DNA of 34,148 nucleotides from an uncultured Prochlorococcus sp. (GTDB lineage Bacteria; Cyanobacteriota; Cyanobacteriia; PCC-6307; Cyanobiaceae), in assembly GCA_902536545.1 (NCBI GenBank), contig CACAXS010000010.1, forward strand, positions 1-34,148, in the 5' to 3' direction. The notes beneath the pieces were generated by a model. That model was not told the origin of the DNA. It searched no databases and was given only the letters and a program-made list of their open reading frames with translations. Positions 1-6,592 of this stretch are shown piece after piece. A program made the translations under genes and the position numbers. How positions within the stretch are numbered: the stretch's first letter is position 1; the number at the start of each line of letters is the position of its first letter.

Positions 1-215
1 TTTTAAAAATTTAAAATAATTCGTTAAATATAAATTTTGTATAAAAATAAAAAAATAGTTTTCCTACAATAAACATTAAAAAAAAATATCCGTTATATTA
101 GTTTAATCTCAATATGAGATCAGATTAGAAATATAAACGGTAAATTCATAGGGCTTATTCTAATTATTTATTGCTTCTTTTTACCTATATTTTGAAAACT
201 AGTTTCAGTTAAAAG

Positions 216-467
216 ATGAATACCCAAGAACTTAATGTCAACTACAAAAAGCTTTTAAACAAAGCTGCTCAAGCAAACGGTCGTAAGGAAACTGTTTCTT
301 ACTTAAACCGAGCTGCTAAAATCAAGTCAAAACTCTACTCAACTTCTAAAGTAAATTGCTTCAGATGTAATGGAGCAGGTTTTCTAAGAATTTCATTAGA
401 TGAGACTAAAACGTGTCTATCTTGCTATGGAAAGGGTTTTTTAGTTCAAGAAATTCAGCAGCTTTAA
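216..467 (+). CDS. Small protein with GRKE motif and DnaJ-type CxxCxGxG zinc ribbon
   Basis: An 83-residue protein of unknown function. The N-terminal half (residues 1-45) is a basic helical segment with GRKE at 22-25 followed by SYLNRAAKIKSKL. The C-terminal half holds two CxxC knuckles, CFRCNGAGF (48-56) and CLSCYGKGF (68-76), the pattern of half a DnaJ zinc-finger repeat, so a single bound zinc is likely. The N-terminal segment is repeated in the 69-residue protein at 12442-12651, which lacks the zinc ribbon. The first ATG follows an AT-rich leader. The function is unknown; binding nucleic acid or a protein partner through the ribbon is inference. Confidence 0.8.
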   Translation: MNTQELNVNYKKLLNKAAQANGRKETVSYLNRAAKIKSKLYSTSKVNCFRCNGAGFLRISLDETKTCLSCYGKGFLVQEIQQL

Positions 468-480
468 AACATTTTTATTA

Positions 481-627
481 ATGAAAGATCTCATTCAAGC
501 TCATAAAAAAATAATTAAAACAGTAAAAGAACAACTAGGCTTTTCTGATTATGGTATGTACTGGCTGGCTTTCCTAGAAGGGGGATTAACTATATGGTTG
601 TTGAATAGAATATTTTCCACTGGTTAA
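481..627 (+). CDS. Small single-span membrane protein, 48 aa
   Basis: Begins 13 bases after the preceding stop. The N-terminus (residues 1-20) is basic and polar, followed by a Trp/Tyr-rich segment with SDYGMYWL at about 22-29 and a hydrophobic stretch to residue 45, consistent with one membrane span. A related Y-G-x-x-W-L pattern occurs in the small protein at 4784-4981 (SYGIHWLQY), so the two may share a family. Not otherwise recognised. Confidence 0.6.
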   Translation: MKDLIQAHKKIIKTVKEQLGFSDYGMYWLAFLEGGLTIWLLNRIFSTG

Positions 628-725
628 ATTTTTAATTTTGATTAGTCTAAAAAAAATAATTAGGGTATTAAATTTATTAATTTATCGAAACCATTTAAAA
701 AGTTGTAGCATGGTAAAAAACAAAT

Positions 726-953
726 ATGCAATTACTGGGATTAATTCTTCTACTAGCTAGTAGCTGGTACTTATGGAAATTAACATCAAACTTTCTTGAT
801 GAACCAACAAAAAAAGAGCTGAAAAATAGTTTTAATAATCTTAAAAATAAATTCTCTGAGGGCAAACAAAACTTCTCTAAAGCAAAAATAGGTGAAGCTT
901 GGGAAAAATATAGAAAAGAAGGTGGAGCCTTATCTAATAAAGACAAAAGCTAG
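726..953 (+). CDS. Small membrane-anchored protein, 75 aa
   Basis: The N-terminal hydrophobic segment (residues 1-20, rich in Leu and Trp) is a membrane anchor or uncleaved signal. It is followed by a charged Lys/Glu-rich tail (residues 25-75) that reads as amphipathic helix. First gene of a run of four tiny membrane genes: its TAG stop overlaps the GTG start of the next by one base. Unknown function. The minus-strand frame over it (695-946) has the irregular composition of a shadow. Confidence 0.7.
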   Translation: MQLLGLILLLASSWYLWKLTSNFLDEPTKKELKNSFNNLKNKFSEGKQNFSKAKIGEAWEKYRKEGGALSNKDKS

Positions 954-1207
954 TGGACTTTTTTATTATTACAATTCTCACTAAAGATATATCTAGAATT
1001 GATTTAATTGGTATTTTGATTGGTCATTTAATTTTTGGTGTTGCATTTACACGGCTTTTAGATTGGACGTGGTTGAAGAACCTCATGAGTGAAGAAGAAA
1101 AAACAAGGATGCTTAAAAGTTATACATGGAAAGACTTATTAGTTGATGGAGCAATTGTTACGGTAGTTCTAGGAATAATCTTTTTAATAATTAGCATTTT
1201 TTTATAA
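953..1207 (+). CDS. Small membrane protein with two hydrophobic segments, 84 aa
   Basis: The GTG start overlaps the previous stop (TAGTG), which indicates translational coupling. Hydrophobic segments at about residues 15-35 and 62-84 flank a charged loop with EEEKTRMLKSYTWKDLL, giving a hairpin topology. The stop is followed immediately by the ATG of the next tiny gene. Not recognised. Confidence 0.65.
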   Translation: MDFFIITILTKDISRIDLIGILIGHLIFGVAFTRLLDWTWLKNLMSEEEKTRMLKSYTWKDLLVDGAIVTVVLGIIFLIISIFL

Positions 1208-1303
1208 ATGAACGTAACTTACATACTTTTATTTTTTTTAATGATCTCAATTGTGATTTTTACTCAAATAATAAATTCCTCAGACAAAAATCAGAATAAA
1301 TGA
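1208..1303 (+). CDS. Tiny single-span membrane peptide, 31 aa
   Basis: The ATG directly follows the TAA of the upstream gene with no spacer. Residues 3-22 are one hydrophobic span and the tail is polar. Its TGA stop overlaps the ATG of the next tiny gene (ATGA). The chain of overlaps and the uniform single-span design support a real coupled unit, but length alone gives little statistical support. Confidence 0.5.
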   Translation: MNVTYILLFFLMISIVIFTQIINSSDKNQNK

Positions 1304-1401
1304 CAGAAGTAACTAACAACTCCTCAACTGGGTGGTACTTAATAGCTTTGGTAAGTAGTTTATCTTTTTTAGCTTTAATTTACTTCGGCCAAAAAAGATA
1401 G
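1300..1401 (+). CDS. Tiny single-span membrane peptide, 33 aa
   Basis: Starts inside the previous stop (ATGA). Polar residues 1-10 with SSTGWYL, then a hydrophobic span at about 11-28 ending FGQKR, a positive-inside C-terminus. Last gene of the 726-1401 unit; a hairpin terminator follows 30 bases later. The size resembles the small accessory subunits of photosynthetic complexes, but no family is recognised. Confidence 0.5.
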   Translation: MTEVTNNSSTGWYLIALVSSLSFLALIYFGQKR

Positions 1402-1431
1402 AGTACATTTTGAAAGACTATTTTATTTCAT

Positions 1432-1468
1432 AAAAAAACTCTTCAACTACTTGAGATGAAGAGCTTTT
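1432..1468. terminator. Bidirectional hairpin terminator
   Basis: CTCTTCA (1439-1445) pairs with TGAAGAG (1457-1463) across an 11-base loop. An A-run precedes the stem, which gives a seven-T tail on the minus strand, and CTTTT follows on the plus strand. It sits between the plus-strand unit ending at 1401 and the minus-strand small gene ending at 1487, so it can serve both. Confidence 0.65.
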
Positions 1469-1486
1469 GATTATTAAGTGGCTGAT

Positions 1487-1609
1487 TTATATAAATCTAT
1501 TGATTATAAAACCTTTTTTCTTAATCAAAGAAAAAGAGACCGATGAATGTGATGAAGATACTGAATTCACGGTCCCTTTGATAACCGCATTTTTGGGTAG
1601 ATACGACAA
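1487..1609 (-). CDS. Possible small protein, 40 aa, behind a near-perfect Shine-Dalgarno
   Basis: An uncertain gene. On the minus strand AAAGGAGGTGATT (about 1611-1623), an almost complete anti-16S match, stands seven bases before a TTG at 1607-1609. The product begins MSYLPKNAVIKGTV, is Ser-rich in the middle and basic at the end. The same frame extends upstream to another TTG at 1672 (61 aa), which has no ribosome site. It lies downstream of the SDR gene on the same strand and upstream of a terminator with a strong minus-strand T tail. Such strong ribosome sites are rare in this genome type. No family recognised. Confidence 0.4.
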   Translation of the reverse strand: MSYLPKNAVIKGTVNSVSSSHSSVSFSLIKKKGFIINRFI

Positions 1610-1741
1610 TGAATCACCTCCTTTACTAATGTTTTTTTTAAGATAACCAAAAGAATTAAACAAGGAAAGCAATATGTTAAAAATTTAAAAGTTTTTTAAC
1701 AAATCTACGAATTAAATCTCTTGTAAATAAAAATATAGTTA

Positions 1742-2407
1742 TTACCAAGGCAAAACTTCTCCGTTGGCATGCCAAAACGTACCCGAGTTATTTTTATTTA
1801 AAGAATCAATACGTTTTAAAAGGCTATTTGCTGATTCTTTAGGACTAATTCCATTTCTTGTAAAGTCAGTCATTCTTGTACTCACTAACCCTGGATGTAA
1901 GATAGCTACATAAATATCTTCATTTGATAAATCTATAGAGAGTGATTTAGCTGCCATGGACAAGGCAACTTTAGACATCCTATAACCATAAGAACTTCCA
2001 GATGAATTATCTTCAATAGATCCCATTCTACTTGTGATAAAAGCAACTTTAGAAGTTCTTTTTAAAAGGTGTTTAAGTGAATGAGTCATACAAATTGGGC
2101 TTAATGCATTAACTTCAAATTGACGCAAAATACTTTTTTTATCTAAGTTATCGAAAGAATTAAATTCATAAATTCCTGCATTATGAATTAAGCAATCTAA
2201 ATTAACTCCAGATAATTTTTTACACAAATTTGTAATCGATTCATTAGAAGAAATTTCTATATTCTCTTCAATTCTTACTCCTAAATCTTTAAGTTCTTTT
2301 GAAGCTTTCCTGCACGTTGCAATTACATTATCTCCCCTATTATGAATTTGCCTACATAATTCTAATCCAATTCCCCTATTTGATCCTGTAATAAGATAAG
2401 TCGGCAT
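1742..2407 (-). CDS. Short-chain dehydrogenase/reductase (SDR), CsgA/sniffer-like
   Basis: A 221-residue classical SDR, probably a cytosolic NAD(P)H-dependent oxidoreductase of unknown substrate. The Rossmann cofactor motif TGSNRGIG is at residues 7-14, the NAG motif at 76-78, a Ser-rich strand ITSRMGS at 124-130 supplies the catalytic serine, and YxxxK is Y142-K146. HPGLVSTRM follows at about 171-179. It is slightly shorter than the usual 240-250 residues. The intact catalytic set suggests activity. The neighbours are unrelated small genes, so context gives no substrate clue. Confidence 0.9.
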   Translation of the reverse strand: MPTYLITGSNRGIGLELCRQIHNRGDNVIATCRKASKELKDLGVRIEENIEISSNESITNLCKKLSGVNLDCLIHNAGIYEFNSFDNLDKKSILRQFEVNALSPICMTHSLKHLLKRTSKVAFITSRMGSIEDNSSGSSYGYRMSKVALSMAAKSLSIDLSNEDIYVAILHPGLVSTRMTDFTRNGISPKESANSLLKRIDSLNKNNSGTFWHANGEVLPW

Positions 2408-2580
2408 CTTTAAATTAAAAGATAAAAAATTAATCTAAATCCAAATGTAAAAAAAACAAACTAGAAAAAGAAAAAATTTATATAATTCCTTATAAGATTC
2501 ATTAAAGTTATAATAGATTTTGATATTCAAAAGATTTTATAAAAGAAAGTAAAGATATTTTTATCATCAAAACTTAATGT

Positions 2581-2787
2581 ATGGAAAATTTCAATCAAGA
2601 CTTTATACAAGAGATTATTAGGTTAACGTGGAGAAATCCTGCTTTCATGGCTATAGCTATTGCATTAGTGTGGCTTATCCCACAATTATTTATCAGAAAA
2701 ATAATGGCAAAAAAATATGATCAAAGAAAAATAGAGATTCAGAAAAATAAAATTCAGAAGCTTTACCCAACCAATACTCCTAAATAA
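2581..2787 (+). CDS. Small membrane protein, 68 aa
   Basis: Has a polar N-terminus, one hydrophobic span at about residues 20-38 (AFMAIAIALVWLIPQLFI), then a strongly basic tail with Lys/Gln repeats. The topology is probably Nout-Cin by the positive-inside rule. It stands alone after a 173-base AT-rich gap. No family recognised. Confidence 0.65.
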   Translation: MENFNQDFIQEIIRLTWRNPAFMAIAIALVWLIPQLFIRKIMAKKYDQRKIEIQKNKIQKLYPTNTPK

Positions 2788-2848
2788 GATTTTATTTATA
2801 AGCTGATCTAATTAATCAAAAAAAATATTTTTTGCATCTAAGTAAAAT

Positions 2849-3019
2849 ATGACCTTCAAAATAATTAGAATTGATGGGAAAGATGACGAACTAACGGCTC
2901 AAAGTTTTTATAATTATTCAGATGCATACGATTTTTTAGAGGAACTATATGGAGATTTATGTTGCTCAGATGTGGATTATGGAGACATAACCTATTACGA
3001 TATTGTGGAAAATAATTAA
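2849..3019 (+). CDS. Small acidic protein, 56 aa
   Basis: A clean ATG-to-TAA frame: an N-terminal beta-like segment (MTFKIIRIDGKDDELTAQSF) followed by an Asp/Glu/Tyr-rich region (SDAYDFLEELYGDLCCSDVD) with two adjacent cysteines near residues 38-39. It is soluble and strongly acidic. The gene at 3031 follows 11 bases later on the same strand, so the two may be cotranscribed. The overlapping minus-strand frame (2865-3101) is its shadow. Unknown function. Confidence 0.65.
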   Translation: MTFKIIRIDGKDDELTAQSFYNYSDAYDFLEELYGDLCCSDVDYGDITYYDIVENN

Positions 3020-3030
3020 AAAAAATATTA

Positions 3031-3240
3031 ATGGAGAACAAAAAATGGGTTCCCTCCCAAGAAGATAATTTAGGGGTAATAACGAGTGTATATGAATTCA
3101 TTAAAGAAGAACTTTCAGAACTTCAAAAAGAAACTGGATGTCCCGATTCATTTATTTATGATTTTATTGGCAAGATACAAAATGAATGGCATCCTGAATC
3201 TTGCCACTCCATAGTTAGAAATAAAAAAAGGAAAAATTAG
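3031..3240 (+). CDS. Small soluble protein, 69 aa
   Basis: A hypothetical protein, mostly alpha-helical by pattern (FIKEELSELQKETG, then FIYDFIGKIQNEWHPE), with a basic C-terminus NKKRKN. The pattern of an amphipathic helix ending in N-E-W recurs in the 60-residue protein at 4988-5170 (IIMNEWEEKD), so a distant relationship is possible. Starts 11 bases after the preceding stop. Confidence 0.65.
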   Translation: MENKKWVPSQEDNLGVITSVYEFIKEELSELQKETGCPDSFIYDFIGKIQNEWHPESCHSIVRNKKRKN

Positions 3241-3309
3241 AAAATATTAAATCTTCAACTCAAATTTATAAACTTCTTTAATATAATTTAAATTTAAAAA
3301 TATCAAAGC

Positions 3310-3396
3310 ATGATTATTAGAATACTAGGCATCGTACTTATCCTTGGTAGGATGGCATATTATAGTTTAGTTTTGACGGGACAAAGCAACCTTTAG
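3310..3396 (+). CDS. Possible tiny membrane peptide, 28 aa
   Basis: The frame encodes MIIRILGIVLILGRMAYYSL and a short polar tail: one hydrophobic segment. Position and strand agree with the neighbouring genes, but there is no strong ribosome site and the length gives weak support. Confidence 0.3.
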   Translation: MIIRILGIVLILGRMAYYSLVLTGQSNL

Positions 3397-3421
3397 TTTT
3401 TTTAACTTTTGAAAATTCCTC

Positions 3422-3634
3422 ATGAAATGGCCTCCTACTCTTTGTTGGACAGCACCCAAGACTATTAATGGTAACAGGCATTTTCAAGTTAAAGCTTATG
3501 GTGGTAAAAATGAAGAAAGATGGGTTGATCTTTTTCCTACCAAAGATAAAAAAGATATTAAAAGGATTTCATGGACAAAACTAAAATCAGAATGGACTAC
3601 TGGATGGTTAAGGCTCCCAAAAGATAAAGATTAA
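3422..3634 (+). CDS. TIGR02450-type tryptophan-rich protein, 70 aa
   Basis: Begins MKWPPTLCWTAPKTINGNRHF and continues with YGGKNEERWVDLFP (about 26-39) and a C-terminal WTTGWLRLP (about 58-66). It has several Trp residues in 70. The opening W-P-P-x-L-C-W-T, the YGGK...RWV block and the ending W...GWLxLP match the Trp-rich conserved family TIGR02450 as I remember it. That family occurs in cyanobacteria and some proteobacteria and has no assigned function. Cytosolic, single domain, full length for the family. Confidence 0.75.
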   Translation: MKWPPTLCWTAPKTINGNRHFQVKAYGGKNEERWVDLFPTKDKKDIKRISWTKLKSEWTTGWLRLPKDKD

Positions 3635-3732
3635 TTTATTTATGTAAACAAATATTATTAACCAGAAAATTGTAAAAAATAATACCTAGTACAAAAAAAA
3701 TAACTTATAAGATTTTAAAAAAGTTGTTTAAT

Positions 3733-3900
3733 ATGAATCCAGAACCGAAGAAAAAACTTCCTAATAAAAAAGTTATAAGTTCAGCAAAATTTGAGGCTAA
3801 AGAACAATTCACAAAATCTGCACTAGAAAATTTAAAAACAGAAAACGAAAGACTATTTAATTCACTAAAGAAATCTGGGGAAATTAAAGAATCAAAATAA
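3733..3900 (+). CDS. Small Lys/Glu-rich helical protein, 55 aa
   Basis: A basic, Pro/Lys-rich N-terminus (residues 1-15) is followed by about 35 residues of Lys/Glu/Leu heptad-like pattern that could form a coiled coil (FEAKEQFTKSALENLKTENE). No cysteines, no hydrophobic span. Unknown function. Confidence 0.5.
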   Translation: MNPEPKKKLPNKKVISSAKFEAKEQFTKSALENLKTENERLFNSLKKSGEIKESK

Positions 3901-3957
3901 AAATAGATTTACAGAATTAAATTTTTTTTATTAATATATTGTTTTATAGATTGAGAA

Positions 3958-4077
3958 ATGATTGAAAAAATCTCTTTAGCAAATTCTCATTTACCTCAAC
4001 TTATTGGGTTCGTACTTATGTCAATTGGTTATACATTAGGCAATAAATTCTGCCTTCCAGAAATTAAACAAAAGTAA
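3958..4077 (+). CDS. Tiny single-span membrane peptide, 39 aa
   Basis: ATG at 3958; residues 12-30 (LPQLIGFVLMSIGYTLGNKF) are hydrophobic with small residues, then CLPEIKQK. One predicted span. The AT-rich third positions match the neighbours. No family recognised. Confidence 0.45.
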   Translation: MIEKISLANSHLPQLIGFVLMSIGYTLGNKFCLPEIKQK

Positions 4078-4428
4078 GAAATTCTAGTCATTAAATTTTT
4101 TTTATAAATAACATTGAAAAATATTCCTGTTAAAAATTTTTCAATACTCTATTTGATTAGGGAAAATAAGACTTTAAAGCTAATTTGTAATTCGATTAAA
4201 ATAATACTTTGACATAATTATCACATAAATGTAACATTAAGGTCTTTAAAAATGTGAAATCCGAAGAAAAAGTAAGAATTCATACTAAATTTTTTTTAAT
4301 ATGTTACATTTGTTAATAATTCAAGTTAAGGTTTCCTCTATCAATAAAGCAGATACAAGGAAATGTTTGATACATACTAATGTCATTTACTCTTTGGATT
4401 ACTAATCGATCACATTTGAAATCTAAAA
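4078..4428 (+). other. Intergenic leader region upstream of hli
   Basis: 351 bases without a convincing gene. It carries a promoter at 4209-4237 and then an AT-rich stretch of about 185 bases before the Hli start at 4429, so the transcript would have a long 5' leader. I saw no open frame of useful length and no clear hairpin with a U tail in the leader. Confidence 0.4.
4209..4237 (+). promoter_or_regulatory. Sigma-70 type promoter for hli at 4429
   Basis: TTGACA (4209-4214) is a perfect -35 box and TAACAT (4232-4237) a good -10 box, separated by 17 bases. It is the best match to the consensus in this gap. The predicted start of transcription is about 4245. Confidence 0.55.
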
Positions 4429-4683
4429 ATGGATGCTCTTACTAGTTTTATAGTTGTTATCATCGCAATTACTATTCAATTCTCTTTATACGCTATCAAA
4501 AGGATGCAGGAACCTTTTGAACCAAATTATTTAATAGATAAAGATTCAAAAAAAATTAAAAACTATATGGGCAAATATTGGAAAAATGCTGAAATAACAA
4601 ATGGTAGATTAGCTATGATTGGTTTTTTAGCCTTAACAATTAACTACGGTTTTTTTGGGTGGATAATTCCAGGGTTTATTTAA
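4429..4683 (+). CDS. hli: High-light-inducible protein (Hli/Scp), two-span form
   Basis: An 84-residue member of the chlorophyll a/b-binding family. The signature helix is AEITNGRLAMIGF (54-66) with the E-x-x-N-G-R chlorophyll-ligand motif, followed by a hydrophobic run and the usual ending WIIPGFI. Unlike minimal Hli proteins it has an extra N-terminal hydrophobic span (about 5-24). Hli proteins associate with photosystem II assembly intermediates and dissipate excitation energy under high light or nutrient stress. A sigma-70 type promoter and long leader precede it. Confidence 0.92.
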   Translation: MDALTSFIVVIIAITIQFSLYAIKRMQEPFEPNYLIDKDSKKIKNYMGKYWKNAEITNGRLAMIGFLALTINYGFFGWIIPGFI

Positions 4684-4783
4684 GCGATTAATATATCTAA
4701 GATTCAAGAATAAATAAGTCTATCGTTCAAAACAAACTCCCCTTTTAAAAAAAAAATTTTTATTATAAATATAAAAAAAGCTC

Positions 4784-4981
4784 TTGAGTAATTCTGATTT
4801 TGATAAAAATGGTATAGATAGCTATGGAATACATTGGCTTCAATATGCTGCTTTTGCTGTCTCTGGTTTTGCAATATTTACAACCTGGGCCTTTTTTTTT
4901 GATGAAAGATTCCATAATTTCATAATGAACATTTTTAGGATAATTAACTGCAGTGGTTTTAACTGTAATGGAGCTTTTTAA
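4784..4981 (+). CDS. Small membrane protein with SYGIHWLQY segment, 65 aa
   Basis: TTG start at 4784. Residues 10-22 carry a Tyr/His/Trp segment (IDSYGIHWLQYAAF), then a hydrophobic span (about 20-40) and a Phe-rich amphipathic tail ending NCSGFNCNGAF. The aromatic segment resembles the 48-residue protein at 481-627. It is followed seven bases later by the gene at 4988. The minus-strand frame over it (4763-5005) is a shadow. Function unknown. Confidence 0.6.
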   Translation: MSNSDFDKNGIDSYGIHWLQYAAFAVSGFAIFTTWAFFFDERFHNFIMNIFRIINCSGFNCNGAF

Positions 4982-4987
4982 AAATCT

Positions 4988-5170
4988 ATGGCTAATCCAG
5001 ATCAAAAAACAATATTAATCGAGAATGCTTTTGAGGAAATTAAAAATATTTGTATAAATCTTCAAAAAGATACTGATGCTTCGAATTTAGAAGTTAAAAA
5101 TTTACTAAAAATAATTATGAATGAATGGGAAGAAAAGGATGAACAAAAAACTGATTTTGGATTCAGGTAA
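4988..5170 (+). CDS. Small soluble helical protein, 60 aa
   Basis: ATG seven bases after the preceding stop. It is largely helical and acidic (AFEEIKNICINLQKDTD, then LLKIIMNEWEEKDEQK). No motif of known function. The hairpin terminator at 5175-5198 directly follows, so it closes a short unit that may begin with hli. Confidence 0.6.
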   Translation: MANPDQKTILIENAFEEIKNICINLQKDTDASNLEVKNLLKIIMNEWEEKDEQKTDFGFR

Positions 5171-5174
5171 AGAT

Positions 5175-5199
5175 AGTCACTTTCTAAGAAGTGACTTTG
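5175..5199 (+). terminator. Hairpin terminator
   Basis: AGTCACTT (5175-5182) pairs perfectly with AAGTGACT (5189-5196) around a six-base loop. Only a short T tract follows, so efficiency is uncertain. It lies five bases after the stop of the gene at 4988. Confidence 0.5.
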
Positions 5200-5285
5200 G
5201 AATAAATCATCTTAATATGAACAGATTTTTACTTTAAAAATTTAATAATTATAATTTCACATTTTTTTAGGAAAAATAAAAAAAA

Positions 5286-5408
5286 ATGAATCTTAATAGA
5301 AGAATCATTCCAGTTTTAGCATTAGTTTTATTTAGATTTAAATTTTATAATCTAGCGCCTCAGGTGGACTGTCAATCATTAGATCCCCCTATTCCGATTT
5401 ACTTATAA
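5286..5408 (+). CDS. Tiny hydrophobic peptide, 40 aa
   Basis: MNLNRRIIPVLALVLFRFKF: two arginines then a hydrophobic segment, like a short signal anchor, followed by a Pro-rich tail (QSLDPPIPIYL). A perfect 10-bp hairpin terminator starts five bases after the stop, which supports transcription on this strand. Unknown. Confidence 0.45.
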   Translation: MNLNRRIIPVLALVLFRFKFYNLAPQVDCQSLDPPIPIYL

Positions 5409-5410
5409 AG

Positions 5411-5446
5411 AAAATAAATCAGTAAAAATGCTGATTTATTATTTTC
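5411..5446. terminator. Hairpin terminator with perfect 10-bp stem
   Basis: AATAAATCAG (5413-5422) pairs with CTGATTTATT (5431-5440) around an eight-base loop. A run of A before and ATTTT after give usable tails on both strands. It sits between convergent small genes (5286-5408 plus; 5446-5547 minus). Confidence 0.65.
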
Positions 5447-5547
5447 TAAAATGTTTGAATTAAAGAAGCCAATTCTGGTGCATCTAATAAAAGTGCAAAA
5501 AATGTAAGCACAACTAATAACAATATGGAAAAGTAAAATTGAATCAT
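5446..5547 (-). CDS. Tiny single-span membrane peptide, 33 aa
   Basis: The minus-strand frame from ATG at 5545-5547 encodes MIQFYFSILLLVVLTFFALL then a short polar tail, a typical single-span peptide. It is convergent with the plus-strand peptide at 5286 and ends at the shared terminator. No family recognised. Confidence 0.45.
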   Translation of the reverse strand: MIQFYFSILLLVVLTFFALLLDAPELASLIQTF

Positions 5548-5632
5548 ACTTTAAAATTACTTAATAAGAATTTTTTAAGTTGTATTAAATAATGCTTTGT
5601 TTACATAATTAAATATCTACAACTAAATAAGT

Positions 5633-5822
5633 TTAATTAGAGAATAGTTTAGATGCTTCAAGAAATAATATTATCCCATTTTTTTGCCAATACTCACAAC
5701 CTTTGAGTGAATGATCACCCTGTGCTATGCGTTTTTCATATCTTGGCTAGATCAAGATAGTAGCAAAAGTTTCTGCAGTGCTCTAGCGAAAGTGATTGCA
5801 TTAAATACAAATCTTTGTTCAT
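5633..5822 (-). pseudogene. Frameshifted Cys-rich QGDH/KGC protein
   Basis: Two overlapping minus-strand frames look like one broken gene. The first starts ATG at 5820-5822, encodes 28 residues with EHCRNFCYYLDLAK and stops at 5736. The second, one base out of phase and without a start codon (open 5746 to 5633), encodes YEKRIAQGDHSLKGCEYWQKNG and a helical tail. That block aligns with RQKLIPQGDHLIKGCTYLRE in the intact gene at 12774-13001. The spacing between the first cysteine and QGDH is about 12 residues shorter than in that copy, so there was probably a deletion plus a frameshift. The gene is probably dead, unless the frame change is programmed. Confidence 0.5.
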
Positions 5823-5883
5823 TTTCGTTTCAGGGTAGATTCTTTTAGATATTCCGATTTTAACGGATTTAACTTTATCATTA

Positions 5884-6174
5884 TTATTGGAATTTATTAG
5901 TAACAATTTGCCAACCTCCTGAAATTAATTCATTCCATGTTTCACAAGCACAATCAATAGAATGAAGTCTTGAATTTTTAATTTGGGCTGGTTCACCTAA
6001 TTCATTTGCATAGAAAAGATGAGTATATACTTTTAAATTATTAGATAAAGATTTCTTATAAATCTCAAAAAAAATTAATAAACCACTTTTTTTGTTAAAC
6101 AACCAGCCAGTTGGGGGGTCAATAAGGCTGCTACGATAAAAATAAGTCCGAACATTAGCAACTCCTGAAGTCAT
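5884..6174 (-). CDS. DUF1651-like protein, copy A
   Basis: A 96-residue protein, clearly paralogous to 8255-8554. Shared positions include the start (M-T-x-G-x-ANV-x-T), P-x-GWL near residues 21-25, a hydrophobic LI-x-F strand, a KKS-x-x-N turn, H-x-x-YAN-x-LGEP (about 52-61), IK-x-S, an Asp/Trp helix and a final GW. The family resembles DUF1651, small proteins confined to marine picocyanobacteria, from memory rather than a search. Function unknown; soluble. Its own sigma-70 type promoter (6198-6226) matches the one before copy B. Downstream on the same strand lies the frameshifted Cys-rich gene. Confidence 0.8.
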   Translation of the reverse strand: MTSGVANVRTYFYRSSLIDPPTGWLFNKKSGLLIFFEIYKKSLSNNLKVYTHLFYANELGEPAQIKNSRLHSIDCACETWNELISGGWQIVTNKFQ

Positions 6175-6197
6175 GAAGATAATACAGTTGTACTATT

Positions 6198-6226
6198 AAT
6201 ATAAATGTACTACTCGTCTGCGTCAA
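6198..6226 (-). promoter_or_regulatory. Sigma-70 promoter of DUF1651-like copy A
   Basis: On the minus strand TTGACG (6221-6226) and TATATT (6198-6203) are 17 bases apart. The -10 box is embedded in TTTATATTAATAGTAC, which recurs before copy B. GTAC also flanks the -10 on both sides (6191-6210), a small dyad that could be an operator. Confidence 0.6.
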
Positions 6227-6362
6227 GTATAATTACAAGTAATTATTTAGATATTAAAATTTCTTTCAAGAAAAAATCAGCCGTAAACTTCTTATTTGGT
6301 AATAGTGTATAAAAGTAACTCCTTGAAAAGGAAAATAATATTTAAAGAGTATATATAAAAGA

Positions 6363-6524
6363 ATGCAATGTATCGAAACCCCTTCTATTTAGTATGGAAC
6401 AAAAGTTGAGAAAGGAGAATCACTACTAGAATATGCGGATAGATTAGTCTTGAAAGAGCAAAGGATTAGAAAATCAAGATATTATTCTTGGCTTAAATTT
6501 ATTAATGAAAAAACAATAGGTTAA
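6363..6524 (+). pseudogene. Small gene interrupted by an in-frame TAG
   Basis: From ATG at 6363 the frame reads MQCIETPSI, a TAG at codon 10 (6390-6392), then YGTKVEKGESLLEYADRLVL and a basic, aromatic tail ending FINEKTIG, stop at 6522. The part after TAG has helix-like, protein-like composition and no good internal start. This suggests a small gene broken by an amber codon, but chance cannot be excluded at this length. Confidence 0.3.
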
Positions 6525-6592
6525 GCAAACCTTCAATTACTAAAGTAATTGTTGACAATTAATTTAAAATAGAAATTAATGATTTATTTTTT

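Noticed and set aside
695-946. Minus-strand frame of 83 codons
   Set aside because: Antisense to the 726-953 gene, which has a clear anchor-plus-helix layout and coupling to the next gene.
2865-3101. Minus-strand frame of 78 codons
   Set aside because: Antisense to two plus-strand genes (2849-3019 and 3031-3240) with better composition.
5711-5848. Plus-strand frame of 45 codons starting MITLCYAFF
   Set aside because: Lies antisense to the broken Cys-rich gene, whose QGDH...KGC block matches an intact gene in the window.
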